Part shown: positions 9,640-18,176 of the stretch, in pieces | Numbering within the stretch: the first letter of the stretch is position 1 | How the letters are laid out: each line of letters begins with the position of its first letter | NCBI GenBank assembly: GCA_963823075.1 | Contig: CAWGKE010000023.1 | Location: forward strand, 1,364,001-1,428,000 | DNA: 64,000 bases | Reading direction: 5' to 3' | Source of the DNA: UBA4732 sp963823075 | GTDB lineage: Bacteria > Planctomycetota > Planctomycetia > Gemmatales > Gemmataceae | The notes under the pieces: generated by a model | Database searches by the model: none | What the model saw: only the letters and a program-made list of their open reading frames with translations | What the model was told of the DNA's origin: nothing | Program-made: the position numbers and the translations under genes

Positions 9640-10362
9640 ATGAGCGAGGACCTGACGCGGGAAGAGCTGCACAGCGCCGCGGATCGGTTGGTGGACGAGC
9701 TGCTGGCGGCGGCCGGCGTGACGCGGCCGCCGGTGGACGTGGTCGAGCTGGCGCGGCGGCATTTCAACATGGCCCTCCGGGAAGAGGCGCGGCAAGGGCC
9801 GTCCGGCCGCCCGAAGCGCGGCGGCTCGGCGGGCGTCATCGTGGTTCCCGCGGGCGCCGGTCAGGAAGCGCGGCAATGGGCGGCGGCGCAGGCGGTCGGC
9901 GGACGCCTCAAGCCGGACCTGCTGCGACGGCTGGGCCTCGACCCGGCCGCCCGGCTGGGTCTGACGGCCGAGTCGTTCGCCGGCCTGATCGCGCAGCGGC
10001 TGCTGACGCCCGCCGCGTGGTTCGCCGGCGACGCCCGCGCGGCCGGCTGGGACGTGACGGAGCTGAAGCGCCTCTACGCCACGGCCGGTTACGAGGTGGT
10101 GGCGTGGCGCCTGCTCGACCTGCCGGAGCCGTGCATCATCACCGTGGTGGAAAACGACCACGTCCACCGCCGGCGCAGCAACGCCTGGCGCGTCGCCAAG
10201 ACGTTGCATCCGGTGGAGAAGGAATGCCAGCGCTACGTCCACCACTACAGCCGGCCGCGCGTCGTCTCCGCCGACGGCTGGACGGTGCAGGGCTGGCCGG
10301 TCCACAGCGCGGACTGGAAGCGCGAGATCCTCCGCAGCGTGGCGGACATCGAATCGGTATAA
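9640..10362 (+). CDS. ImmA/IrrE-family-like protein without the HExxH zinc motif
   Basis: A 240-residue protein with the overall course of planctomycete ImmA/IrrE metallopeptidases: an N-terminal helix (ADRLVDELLAAAG), the PPVDVVELARR segment, then a helix followed by FAGLIAQRLLTPAAWF, a Tyr-rich helix and a C-terminal beta domain with CIITVVEN, RRSNAWRV and QGWPVH. Where the family has AHE(L/I)GE this protein reads AAAQAVGGRL (about residues 83-92), so both His ligands and the catalytic Glu are missing. It is therefore unlikely to be a protease and may keep a binding or regulatory role. ATG 9640 has GGAGGG upstream. It is followed by greA. Family placement is from remembered pattern and should be read as probable. 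Confidence 0.68.
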   Translation: MSEDLTREELHSAADRLVDELLAAAGVTRPPVDVVELARRHFNMALREEARQGPSGRPKRGGSAGVIVVPAGAGQEARQWAAAQAVGGRLKPDLLRRLGLDPAARLGLTAESFAGLIAQRLLTPAAWFAGDARAAGWDVTELKRLYATAGYEVVAWRLLDLPEPCIITVVENDHVHRRRSNAWRVAKTLHPVEKECQRYVHHYSRPRVVSADGWTVQGWPVHSADWKREILRSVADIESV

Positions 10363-10403
10363 CGAACCTCTAACCCGCATCGACCGTTTCAAGAGAATCC
10401 GCC

Positions 10404-10433
10404 TTTACAAGACTCGGCGGGACCGACAAGATA
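10404..10433 (+). promoter_or_regulatory. Possible sigma-70-type promoter for greA
   Basis: TTTACA at 10404-10409 and AAGATA at 10428-10433 are 18 bases apart, in the 156-base gap before greA and about 85 bases ahead of its ATG. The match is weak and the only reason to list it is its position in a low-purine-bias gap before a housekeeping gene. Confidence 0.25.
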
Positions 10434-10518
10434 ACGAGATGATAAGCGGGGCAGGACCGGCCCGTTCTGCCCCTTCCTTCCGTCCATCGAACGATCAACA
10501 TACAGGAAACGAACGGCC

Positions 10519-11001
10519 ATGGCTGACGATCGCGTGCCGATGACGAGAGACGGCTACGAGAAGTTGAAGGCCGACCTGGATCGGATGCAGAACATCGAGA
10601 TGATCGAGGTGGCCAAGCGCATCGCGGCGGCCCGCGAACTCGGCGACCTCAGCGAGAACGCGGAGTACCACGCCGCCCGCGAAGACCAGGGGATGCTCCA
10701 GGCGCGCATCGACGCCCTCAAGACCAAGCTCGCCCGCGCCTTCATCGTCGATCGCAGCAGCCTTCCCGTCGATGCCGTGGTGTTCGGCGCCCGGGTGCGC
10801 ATCAAGAACCTGGCGTCGGGCGACGAAGAAGTCTACGAGCTGGTCGGCCCCGGCCAGGAAGACTACGACAACAACAAGATCCTCACCACCAGCCCCCGCG
10901 GCCAGGGACTTCTCGGCAAAAAGATCGGCGACACCGCCGAAATCAAGATCCCGCGCGGCACCCTCCGCTACCAGATCCTCGAAATCAGCTTCCCTCAGTA
11001 A
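10519..11001 (+). CDS. greA: Transcription elongation factor GreA
   Basis: A 160-residue protein of normal family length. It binds the secondary channel of RNA polymerase and stimulates cleavage of backtracked RNA. The start MADDRVPMTRDGYEKLKADL and the coiled-coil tip with LGDLSENAEYHAAREDQG (about residues 42-59), carrying the acidic residues that place magnesium, are diagnostic. The C-terminal FKBP-like domain includes VGPGQEDYDNNKI and SPRGQGLLGKKIGD. A ribosome site (AGGAAACGAACGG) lies upstream of the ATG. It is a single gene, flanked downstream by a tandem inverted-repeat block. Confidence 0.97.
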   Translation: MADDRVPMTRDGYEKLKADLDRMQNIEMIEVAKRIAAARELGDLSENAEYHAAREDQGMLQARIDALKTKLARAFIVDRSSLPVDAVVFGARVRIKNLASGDEEVYELVGPGQEDYDNNKILTTSPRGQGLLGKKIGDTAEIKIPRGTLRYQILEISFPQ

Positions 11002-11002
11002 G

Positions 11003-11281
11003 GCGAGGGGCGGGAAATACCTTACCCGTAGCCGCATTCGCCAGAATGCGGGTGAATGGCTGTCGGCCCGCATTCTGGCGAATGCGGCTACGGGTAGCAT
11101 TCCTGCCGCCGCTCGCCTAAGGGAGCGGGGGCGAAGACCCGGTTGTCGGAGCCGCGACCGTAAGGCGAGGGGCGGGAAATACTTACCCGTAGCCGCATTC
11201 GCCAGAATGCGGGCGAATGGCTGTCGGCCCGCATTCTGGCGAATGCGGCTACGGATATCATTCCTGCTGCCGCTCGCCTAA
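11003..11281. repeat. Tandem pair of compound inverted repeats, family B copies 1 and 2
   Basis: Two units of about 120 bases, near 11003-11121 and 11162-11281, share the outer pattern AAGGCGAGGGGCGGGAAATA ... CCGCTCGCCTAA. Each holds an inner inverted repeat of 27-28 base arms with GCATTCGCCAGAATGC (arms 11025-11052 / 11067-11094 and 11186-11213 / 11228-11254). Between them is a single arm of the GGAGCCGCGACCGTAAGG family. This fills most of the 420-base gap between greA and the FHA gene; the remaining about 140 bases show no gene. Confidence 0.9.
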
Positions 11282-11421
11282 CGTCGCTGGAGTTCCGTTC
11301 AGGCGGACGGTTGTTCCGATCTTTTTGTGAGTTTCTATAGAATTTCCATTGACGACCCCTTGCGTCGGGATACGATTTTGATAGAAGGGGTGATGGCGCA
11401 GCGCGGCGCCGGGGGGGTACG

Positions 11422-11931
11422 ATGGACCCGCGTCTCAACAGTGTGCACTTGGAGGCCCCGCGCCGGCAGGACTACCGCCGCGCGCGCGAGGCCCTGCTGG
11501 ACGCGCGCGGCTGCCAAACCCTCTACGCCGAGCGCGAGTCCGAGGAACCGGACTCTTCCCCTTCCAACACGCTCATACAAAAAGCCGACCACCCCAACCC
11601 CGCCGCGCTGCCGTGCTGGCTCGCCGACGATGAGTACATCTATCCGCTGAAGGTCGGCCTGAACACCGTGGGCCGTTCCTCCGAGAACGACGTGGTCGTT
11701 GCCGACTGTTTCATCTCCCGCCGCCACTGCGCCATCCTCGTCCACTCCCGCAACGGCTATGAGCTGCACGACACGGCCTCGAAGAACGGCGTCTTCCTGA
11801 ACGGCGCCCGCCTCTCCTGCCCCACCCCGCTGAAGTCCGGCGACACCATCCGCATTTGCGAACGCCAGTTCGTGTTCGTTTCCCGCGACGGCCGGCGCCA
11901 CAACAACACCGGCGTCACCGCCAGCCTCTGA
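11422..11931 (+). CDS. FHA domain protein
   Basis: A 169-residue protein with a disordered N-terminal part of about 65 residues and a C-terminal forkhead-associated domain, which binds phosphothreonine peptides. The FHA core motifs are present in order: GRSSENDVVV (about residues 90-99), SRRHCAIL (about 107-114), and DTASKNGVFLNG (about 124-135). The conserved Arg, Ser and Asn of the phosphopeptide pocket are all kept. ATG 11422 is preceded by a G run that may serve as ribosome site. A histidine kinase gene follows 82 bases downstream. Its partner is probably a Ser/Thr kinase substrate, of which the window encodes several; no direct link can be shown. Confidence 0.92.
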   Translation: MDPRLNSVHLEAPRRQDYRRAREALLDARGCQTLYAERESEEPDSSPSNTLIQKADHPNPAALPCWLADDEYIYPLKVGLNTVGRSSENDVVVADCFISRRHCAILVHSRNGYELHDTASKNGVFLNGARLSCPTPLKSGDTIRICERQFVFVSRDGRRHNNTGVTASL

Positions 11932-12013
11932 CACCCGCCCATTCCCGTCCGCCGCTGCCGGCGCCTATCCAAATCCGATAGTCGATCCGCGCCGCCCAGC
12001 CGAGAGAAGCCGC

Positions 12014-13532
12014 ATGGGCACCAATCTCACCATCTTCCAGAAGGGCCTGATCCTGCTGGCCGTCCCCCTCCTGTTCCAACTCGTGTTCTTCGGCGTGCTG
12101 CTCAAGATGGAGTGGGACCAGGACGAGGTCGAGCGCCTGGCCGTCCACACCAAGGAGGTGATCGCCCAGACGGAAACGTCGTACCGCTGGCTCCTGGACG
12201 GCGTGAGTTATGTGCGGCGGATCGTCATCACCGGCGAGGAACCGGCGGCCGTCTCGCCGCTGCACGACGCCCTGGAGAAGACGCCGGACGAGTTCCGGCG
12301 GCTCGGAAGTCTGGTCGCCGACAACCCGCCGCAGCAGGCCAAGGTCGTGGACGCGGCGGCCGACGCCGAGCGCCTGCGGGACTGGCTGCGGAAAGTCAGC
12401 GACCGGCTCGCGGCCCACCACCCGGAGGAGGCGGTCGCCTTGGCCCGGGATTCGGCGGGGCAGAACCTTCTCGATTCGGTGCGCAAGAAACTCGACGACT
12501 TCCTGCAAGAGGAAGGGAGGCTGGACCGGGGACGGATGGATGCGCTGGACGATTCCCACCGGCGAGGGAACTGGCTGATCGGCGTGGGCGTCGTGCTGTC
12601 GGTCCTGGTGGCGCTGGTGGTCGGCTTCTTCTTCGGCCGCGACGTCGTCGGCCGGCTCGCCCGGCTTTCCGACAACGTGCGCCGCTGGGGGGATAAAAAG
12701 GAGATGACAACTCCGCTTTCCGGGCGCGACGAGGTGGCGCGGCTGGACCGGGTGTTCCGCGACATGGCCCGGACGCTCCGGGAGCGCGAGCAGGAGAACG
12801 AGATGTTCATCTACAGCGTCTCGCACGACCTCCGTTCGCCGCTCGTCAACCTCCAGGGTTTCAGCGAGGAGCTGAGTTATTCCTGCAACCACCTCCGCGC
12901 CGCCCTAGCGGACGGCGAGTCGGGGCGGGCGCGGGCGCTGGAGGTCGTGCAGAAGGAGGTCCCCGATTCGCTGCACTATATCAAGACCGCGGTGTCCCGG
13001 CTGTCGAGCATCATCGACGCCCTGCTGCGGCTGTCGCGCGTCGGTCGGGTGGAGTACCGGATTCAGCCCGTCAACGTGGAGGAAACGGCGCGTCGCGTGG
13101 TGGAGGCCCTGGGGGCCACCATCGAATCGCGGAAGGCCGAGGTGACGGTCGGCCCGCTGCCGCCGGCGCAGGCCGACCCGACCGCCGTGGAACAGATCTT
13201 CGCCAACCTCATCGGCAACGCCGTCCACTACCTCGACCCGTCGCGGCCCGGCCGCGTGGAGGTCGGGGCGCTGCCGCCCGGCGCCGGAGGCGCCGCCGGG
13301 ATTGCAGACCTATTTTGTCAAGGACAACGGACTGGGCATCCCCGAAGCGTATCAGTCGCGGGTCTTCCTCGCCTTCCAGCGCCTGCACGCCGACGTGGCC
13401 CAGGGCGAGGGAATCGGATTGGCCCTTGTCTATCGCATGATCGGGCGCCTCGGTGGTAGAATCTGGTTGCAGTCCAGCGCGGGAACGGGGAGCACATTTT
13501 TCGTGGCCCTGCCGCCGGCGCCGGAGGTATGA
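12014..13532 (+). CDS. Membrane histidine kinase with periplasmic sensor and HAMP, one frameshift
   Basis: About 506 residues. Membrane helices near residues 12-32 and 190-212 bracket a helical extracytoplasmic sensor of CHASE3-like size; a HAMP region follows. The H box is NEMFIYSVSHDLRSPLVN with His near residue 268, and the ATPase domain has NLIGNAVHYLD, DNGLGIPE and GEGIGLALVYRM. The frame breaks near 13300, between the N and D boxes: removing one base from GGGATTG joins AAG to LQTYFVKDNGLG. ATGA at 13529-13532 overlaps the start of the following response regulator, so the pair is translationally coupled. Its layout (kinase plus single-domain Rcp1-like regulator) resembles cyanobacterial phytochrome-type pairs but no chromophore domain is present. 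Confidence 0.87.
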
Positions 13533-13984
13533 AGCGCACTATGACCGCACACCCCGTTACGATCGTCCTGGCGGAAGACGACGACGGCCACGCCACACTG
13601 ATCCAGCGCAACCTGGAACGGGCGGGCCTGGCCAACGGCTTCATCCGGCTCCGGGACGGGCAAGAAGCGCTGGACTTCTTCCGCGGCGAAGGCGCCTGCG
13701 CCGGCCGCGTCCTCGACCCGGCGGTCCTCCTGCTGCTCGACATCAAGATGCCGCGCATCGACGGCGTGGAAGTCCTCCGGGCTTTGAAGGCCGACCCGCG
13801 CACGGCGCTGGTTCCCGTCATCATGCTGACCACGACCGACGACCCGCGCGAGGTGCAGCGCTGCTACCAGCTGGGATGCAACGTCTACGTCACCAAGCCG
13901 GTGGAATACCAGACGTTCATCGATGCGGTCAAGCGACTGGGGCTGTTCTTGCAGGTGGTGCAGGTGCCGCGGAACGGGAGCTAG
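13529..13984 (+). CDS. Rcp1-type single-domain response regulator
   Basis: A 151-residue receiver of the Rcp1/CheY-like subtype, recognisable by the long insertion after the second helix (DGQEALDFFRGEG) and the ending VKRLGLFLQVV. Acidic residues are in LAEDDDG, the phosphoacceptor Asp in LLLDIKMPRIDG, and the Lys in YVTKPVEYQTF. Its ATG overlaps the stop of the upstream histidine kinase by four bases, so that kinase is the likely phosphodonor. The TAG stop at 13982-13984 is the first part of an inverted-repeat element (13981-14109), meaning the element supplies the end of this gene. Confidence 0.92.
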   Translation: MKRTMTAHPVTIVLAEDDDGHATLIQRNLERAGLANGFIRLRDGQEALDFFRGEGACAGRVLDPAVLLLLDIKMPRIDGVEVLRALKADPRTALVPVIMLTTTDDPREVQRCYQLGCNVYVTKPVEYQTFIDAVKRLGLFLQVVQVPRNGS

Positions 13985-14109
13985 TGGTCCGTCCAACGTC
14001 ATTTGACGGGTGAGTTCGTAGCCGCATTCGCCAGAATGCGGGGACTTCACCGCACCCGCATTCTGGCGAATGCGGCTACCTGTCAAGTGAAGATTGACGG
14101 AACACTAGC
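13981..14109. mobile_element. Small MITE-like element with nested inverted repeats (family B copy 3)
   Basis: The outer ends are an imperfect inverted repeat: CTAGTGGTCCGTCCAA at 13981 and, read on the other strand, CTAGTGTTCCGTCAA at 14107-14093. Inside are 25-base arms with GCATTCGCCAGAATGC (14018-14042 / 14055-14079), the same core as at 11025-11254. No coding capacity. Length, terminal repeats and separate copies suggest a non-autonomous transposable element; no transposase is present in this window. Confidence 0.6.
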
Positions 14110-14115
14110 ACTGAG

Positions 14116-14186
14116 GTCGGTTGGCCGCGACGCGCCAGCGGAGCGCGTCCGCAACGCGCTCCGCTGGCGCGTCGCGGCTAACCGAC
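14116..14186. repeat. Inverted repeat, family C
   Basis: Arms of about 33 bases containing CGACGCGCCAGCGGAGCGCG, with a five-base loop, placed directly after the MITE-like element and 24 bases ahead of the next kinase gene. It sits in the leader of that gene and could form a hairpin in its transcript. Confidence 0.85.
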
Positions 14187-14209
14187 GCAACGAGTCGGAA
14201 AGGCCGCCA

Positions 14210-15544
14210 ATGACGCCGGAACAACGACAGACCATCCTCATTGTGGAAGACGACCCCGGCACGGTTCGCCTCGTGCGCACCCGGCTGGAGCGGGCCGGCT
14301 ACGCGGTCGAGTCCGCGGCGACCGCCGAGGAGGGCATGGCGCGCATCCAGCGCGGCGGCGTGGACCTCGTCGTCCTCGACCAGCGGCTGCCGGACGGCCT
14401 CAGCGGCCTGGAGCTGTACGAGCGCGTCCGAGCGGCCGGCTTCGACGTGCCGGCCATCCTGGCGACCGGCTTCGGCGACGAGGCCACGCTCGTCGCGGCG
14501 ATCCGGGCCGGCGTCCGCGACTTCGTGCCCAAGACGGCCGACTACCTGAATTACTTGCCGCCGGCCGTGGCACGGGTGCTGCAACAGGTCGCCGTCGAGC
14601 GCGAGCTGGCCGAGTCGCGGGCGCGGGCACGGGAGGCGCTGGTCCGGCAGCGGGAACTGGAAGCGGATATAGAAGAGCGCGAAAGGGAAAACAGCGAGCG
14701 CGACCGGCTGATGCAGGAACTGCAGGGCGAGGTCGAGCAGCGCAAGCGGGCGGAAGAGGCGCTGCGGGAAGCGGACCAGCGCAAAGACGAGTTCCTCGCC
14801 ATGCTGGCCCACGAGCTGCGCAACCCGCTCGCCCCGATGCGCACCGCCCTGGAGGTGATGAAACGCACCGACTCCGCCCCGGACATGCTGCGCCGGACGC
14901 GGGAGATGATGGAGCGGCAGGTGCAGGTCATGGCCCGCCTGGTGGACGATTTGCTGGACGTTTCGCGCATCACGCGCGGCAAGGTGGAGCTGCGGAACGG
15001 GCCGGTGGATCTGCGGGCCGTGATGGCACGGGCCGCCGAGACGGCCCGGCCGCTGATTGAGGCGCGGGGCCACGACTTCACGCTGGACCTGCCGCATGAG
15101 CCGTTGCTGCTGGAGGGCGACGCACTGCGGCTGGAGCAGGTGATCGCCAACCTGCTGAACAACGCCGCCAAGTACACGGAGCCGGGCGGCAAGGTCCGGC
15201 TGACGGCGGGGCGCGAGGGCGACGAGATCGTGCTGCGGGTGCGCGACACGGGCGTCGGCGTCGCCCCGGACCTGCTGCCGCGCGTCTTCGACCTGTTCGT
15301 CCAGGCGAATCATCCATCCTGCCTGTCGCAGGGCGGCCTGGGCATCGGCCTGACGCTGGTGAAGCAGCTGGTCGAGATGCACGGCGGCCGGGTCGAGGCC
15401 CACAGCGAGGGGCCGGGCCAGGGCAGTGAATTCGTGGTTCGGCTGCCGGCCGCGGTCGGCGCGGCGCCGCCCGGATCGGAAGCCGGCGCGACGACGGAGG
15501 AAGGACAACGGGGTCGGAGCCGCGACCGTAAGGGAGCGGTTTGA
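14210..15544 (+). CDS. Response regulator-histidine kinase hybrid (REC-coiled coil-HisKA-HATPase)
   Basis: A 444-residue cytoplasmic protein. The N-terminal receiver (about 8-125) has IVEDDPG, phosphoacceptor Asp near residue 54 in VVLDQRLPDG, and VPKTADY in place of the usual KP motif. A coiled coil (about 130-190) leads to the H box DEFLAMLAHELRNPLAPMRT with His near residue 200. The ATPase domain contains NLLNNAAKYT, DTGVGVAP and GGLGIGLTLVKQL. ATG 14210 is chosen because the reading upstream is only repeat sequence. The last ten residues (GRSRDRKGAV) and the TGA stop come from the family D repeat, so the natural C-terminus has been replaced or extended by the repeat. Confidence 0.93.
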   Translation: MTPEQRQTILIVEDDPGTVRLVRTRLERAGYAVESAATAEEGMARIQRGGVDLVVLDQRLPDGLSGLELYERVRAAGFDVPAILATGFGDEATLVAAIRAGVRDFVPKTADYLNYLPPAVARVLQQVAVERELAESRARAREALVRQRELEADIEERERENSERDRLMQELQGEVEQRKRAEEALREADQRKDEFLAMLAHELRNPLAPMRTALEVMKRTDSAPDMLRRTREMMERQVQVMARLVDDLLDVSRITRGKVELRNGPVDLRAVMARAAETARPLIEARGHDFTLDLPHEPLLLEGDALRLEQVIANLLNNAAKYTEPGGKVRLTAGREGDEIVLRVRDTGVGVAPDLLPRVFDLFVQANHPSCLSQGGLGIGLTLVKQLVEMHGGRVEAHSEGPGQGSEFVVRLPAAVGAAPPGSEAGATTEEGQRGRSRDRKGAV

Positions 15545-15575
15545 CCTTACCGCTCCCTTACGGCGGGCTTCCGAC
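15513..15575. repeat. Inverted repeat, family D, overlapping a stop codon
   Basis: Left arm GTCGGAGCCGCGACCGTAAG... at 15513-15540 and right arm to 15575, with the TGA stop of the hybrid kinase in the loop. Single arms of the same family occur at 11140-11166 and 18081-18106. It could form a hairpin directly at the gene end and act as a terminator. Confidence 0.8.
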
Positions 15576-15599
15576 GAGGCTATTCCCCAAGGAGAAATC

Positions 15600-16670
15600 A
15601 TGACGTTCAGGCGATTGTTGCTCGCGGCCGGGGTGCTGGCCGTATTGGCGTCCGCGGCCTGGTGGACGGAGCAGGCGGGCTGGACCACGGCGCAGGCCGT
15701 CGAAGAGCCGGGCACGCCGGCCGGCCTCAAGATGACGGCGGCGGCGGATCGGCTCGTCGGAATGCTCGACGACGAGCAGAAGGCCAAGGGGCTGTTCGCC
15801 TTCGACGACGCGGAACGCACCAACTGGCACTTCGTCCCTCTGCAAAAGGACAAAAAGCCGCTCCGCAAGGGGCTGCGGCTGGACGAGATGACCGACGCCG
15901 AGAAGGACGCCGCCCACGATCTGCTGAAGACCGGCGCCAGCGACGACGGCTACAATCGGGCGATCACCATCATGAGCCTCGAAAACATCCTGCGCGAGCT
16001 GGAGAAGAACGGCTCCAACTTCCGCAGCCCGGAGTGGTACTTCGTCAGCATTTTCGGCAAGCCGGCCAAGACGGGCAAATGGGGCTGGCGGATCGAGGGC
16101 CACCACCTGTCGCTGAACTTCACCCTGGAGGACGGCAAGGTGATCGGCTCGACGCCGGCGTTCTTCGGGGCGAACCCGGCCCTGGTGATGGAGGGCGACA
16201 AGAAGGGGCTGCGCACGCTGCCGGAGGCCGAGGATTACGCCCAGGAATTGTTCGCCGCGCTCGACGACGACCAGAAGAAGGTCGCGTTCCAGGCCAAACA
16301 GTTCCCGGAGATCGAGGAGGCCAAACCGAAGCCGAACGCCGGCGCCCCGGTCGGGCTGCCCGTCTCGAAGATGAACGAGACGCAGCGCGGCGCGCTGGTC
16401 AAGCTGGTGCAGGCCTACGCCAACCGGATGCCGGCCGAGGTGGCGTCGGCCCAGATGGCCCGCGTCCGCGAAGCCGGCATCGACAAGATCGCCTTCGCCT
16501 TTTGCCGCGAGGACGACAAGCCGGGCCGGCCGTACACGTACCACGTCCAAGGCCCCACGTTCCTGATCGAGTTCCTGGACGTGCAGGCCGACAGCGCGAA
16601 CAATCCCGCCAACCACATCCACAGTTGCTGGCGCAACCTGGCCGGGGACTTCGGCGTGGAGACGAAGTAG
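15600..16670 (+). CDS. Exported DUF3500 family protein
   Basis: A 356-residue protein with a signal peptide or N-terminal anchor (MTFRRLLLAAGVLAVLASAA) and then the DUF3500 pattern: NWHFVPLQK, RKGLRLDEM, LENILREL, the strongly conserved GKWGWRIEGHHLSLNFT near residues 158-174, and TPAFFGANPA. A second conserved patch FAFCREDD...HVQGPTFLIEF and NHIHSCWRN close the domain. The HH pair and repeated His near the end suggest metal or ligand binding, but no activity is established for the family. ATG 15600 follows AAGGAGAAATC. A hairpin terminator-like repeat follows 11 bases after the stop. Confidence 0.9.
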   Translation: MTFRRLLLAAGVLAVLASAAWWTEQAGWTTAQAVEEPGTPAGLKMTAAADRLVGMLDDEQKAKGLFAFDDAERTNWHFVPLQKDKKPLRKGLRLDEMTDAEKDAAHDLLKTGASDDGYNRAITIMSLENILRELEKNGSNFRSPEWYFVSIFGKPAKTGKWGWRIEGHHLSLNFTLEDGKVIGSTPAFFGANPALVMEGDKKGLRTLPEAEDYAQELFAALDDDQKKVAFQAKQFPEIEEAKPKPNAGAPVGLPVSKMNETQRGALVKLVQAYANRMPAEVASAQMARVREAGIDKIAFAFCREDDKPGRPYTYHVQGPTFLIEFLDVQADSANNPANHIHSCWRNLAGDFGVETK

Positions 16671-16681
16671 CGCCTCTCATC

Positions 16682-16726
16682 ACCGCGTCGGATTTTCCGA
16701 CACGCTGACGGAAAATCCGACGCGGT
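16682..16726 (+). terminator. Hairpin after the DUF3500 gene
   Basis: Perfect 18-base arms (ACCGCGTCGGATTTTCCG and its complement) with a nine-base loop start 11 bases after the stop codon. There is no strong T run, so a factor-independent terminator is possible but not certain. From here to 17179, about 450 bases, only repeats are seen and no gene. Confidence 0.55.
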
Positions 16727-17045
16727 TCCGTTCCTTCCCTTTTCGCCCCATCTTTGTCATTTATTACTCAAGTCCTGTATTCGCATCGACTTGAGTCATT
16801 TCTCCGCGTTCCCACGGATTTGGCCCTGAATCTGCTAAGAGGGGAAACATGCGGATTCCGCGGGGAACCGTCGCCCCGATGAAACACGGTTCGCTTAGAC
16901 GGCGCCCGAGTGTCGCCTGGGGCGCCGGCCACACTAGCCCTAACCGGGTGTGGTTCCTCAGCGGAGGGGTCGTAAAGGATTGAGATCGCCCTTGGGCCCA
17001 TGATCTCGTCCTTACGACCCCTCCGGTCGGGGGGAGGAAGAAGGA

Positions 17046-17172
17046 TCTCACGCAAAGACGCAAAGGCGCAAAGAGGGCAAGAAGCCAACGGGCAGGGTTC
17101 CAGGGTGCGCCCGCCTCGAACACAGGCATCTGTCTTCTTTGCAGCTTTGCGTCTTTGCGTCTTTGCGTGAGA
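17046..17172. repeat. Inverted repeat of CGCAAAGA-type short repeats
   Basis: TCTCACGCAAAGACGCAAAG... at 17046-17073 is mirrored by CTTTGCGTCTTTGCGTGAGA at 17145-17172, 71 bases apart. The motif is a short tandem repeat of CAAAGACG. The pair at 34272-34402 (ACAAAGACACAAAG) has the same design with different bases. The right arm ends just before the stop of the amidase gene. Confidence 0.85.
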
Positions 17173-17179
17173 TCTTCTT

Positions 17180-18069
17180 TCACCCCATCATCCGCCGCGT
17201 CAGATCGCCATAGGCGTCGATGCGCCGATCGCGCAGGAACGGCCAGTTGCGCCGCACGTCCTCCAGCCGCCGCCGGTCGCACGGGGCGATGACCAGCTCC
17301 GGCCCGTCCTCGGCGGCCCGCCCCAGGACCACGCCGAACGGGTCCGACACGAACGACGATCCCCAGAACTCCAACCCCCCCTCGGCCGGCCCTTCATGGC
17401 CGACCCGGTTGACCGCCGCCACGAAGACGCCGTTGGCGATGGCGTGCGACCGCTGGATCAGCTCCCACGCCTCCCGTTGCGAGGCGCCGTGTTCCTCCTT
17501 TTCGCGCGGGTGCCAGCCGATGGCGGTCGGGTACAGCAGCACCTCCGCCCCGTGCAGTGCCGTCAGCCGGGCGCCCTCCGGGAACCACTGGTCCCAGCAC
17601 ACCAGGACGCCGATGCGACCGAAGCGCGTATCGAAGGCGCGGAAGCCGGTGTCGCCGGGCGTGAAGTAATACTTCTCGAAGTACAGCGGGTCGTCGGGGA
17701 TGTGCATCTTGCGATACAGCCCGAGCAGGGCGCCGTCGGCGTCGAAGACGACGGCGGTGTTATGGTACAATCCGGGGGCGCGGCGCTCGAACACGGAGCC
17801 GACGACGACGGCGCCGGCTTCCTTCGCCGCCATGGCCAGCCGTTCGGTCGAGGGGCCGGGAATCGGTTCGGCCAGGTCGAACAGGGCCGGGTCCTGGCGC
17901 TGGCAGAAGTACGGCGACCGGAACAGCTCCGGCAGGCAGATGATTTGCGCCCGGCGGCGGCGGCCTTGTGGATCGCGGAAACGGCCTTGTCGAGATTGAC
18001 GGCCGGCGACGGCTCGCAGCGCATCTGGATCAGGCCGAGTGTGAACGTGTCGGACGAAGGCGCGTTCAT
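17180..18069 (-). CDS. aguB: N-carbamoylputrescine amidase-like carbon-nitrogen hydrolase, one frameshift
   Basis: About 296 residues of the nitrilase superfamily. The Glu of the catalytic triad is in the segment ICLPELF, the Lys in YRKMHIPDDP, and the nucleophile Cys in VLVCWDQWFPEGAR. The segments YFEKYYFTPGD, AIGWHPREKEEHG and FWGSSFVSDPFG are typical of AguB, which converts N-carbamoylputrescine to putrescine, CO2 and ammonia. Start ATG at 18069. The frame breaks near 17951: the run read as GGG in GCCGGGCGCAA needs one more G to join AAAAG to AQIICLPEL. No agmatine deiminase gene is seen here, so the pathway assignment rests on sequence motifs only. Confidence 0.85.
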
Positions 18070-18080
18070 GGAATTCTCTT

Positions 18081-18106
18081 CGGAGCCGCGACCGTAAGGG
18101 AGTGGT
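18081..18106. repeat. Single arm of the family D repeat
   Basis: CGGAGCCGCGACCGTAAGGG plus AGTGGT, in the 107-base gap between the divergent amidase and uracil-DNA glycosylase genes. Only one arm is present here, so no hairpin forms; it may be a decayed copy. Confidence 0.6.
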
Positions 18107-18176
18107 CTTCGCTGTCGTCGGGCGTCACGGTCGGCGCCCGATGTCATTGTAAGGCCGGGTGCGGGGAAAGCGAATC

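Noticed and set aside
7654..10392. A 912-codon minus-strand reading opposite the toroid protein and the IrrE-like gene
   Set aside because: It spans two real genes and an inverted repeat, is rich in Arg/Gln/His/Gly as antisense frames are, and shows no domain.
15558..16622. Long minus-strand reading opposite the DUF3500 gene
   Set aside because: Antisense shadow of a well matched DUF3500 protein; composition is typical of complement frames and there is no ribosome site.
16671..17179. Search for an RNA gene or small protein in the 500-base gap
   Set aside because: Only two inverted repeats and low-complexity readings are seen; no tRNA-like cloverleaf and no conserved ribosome site.
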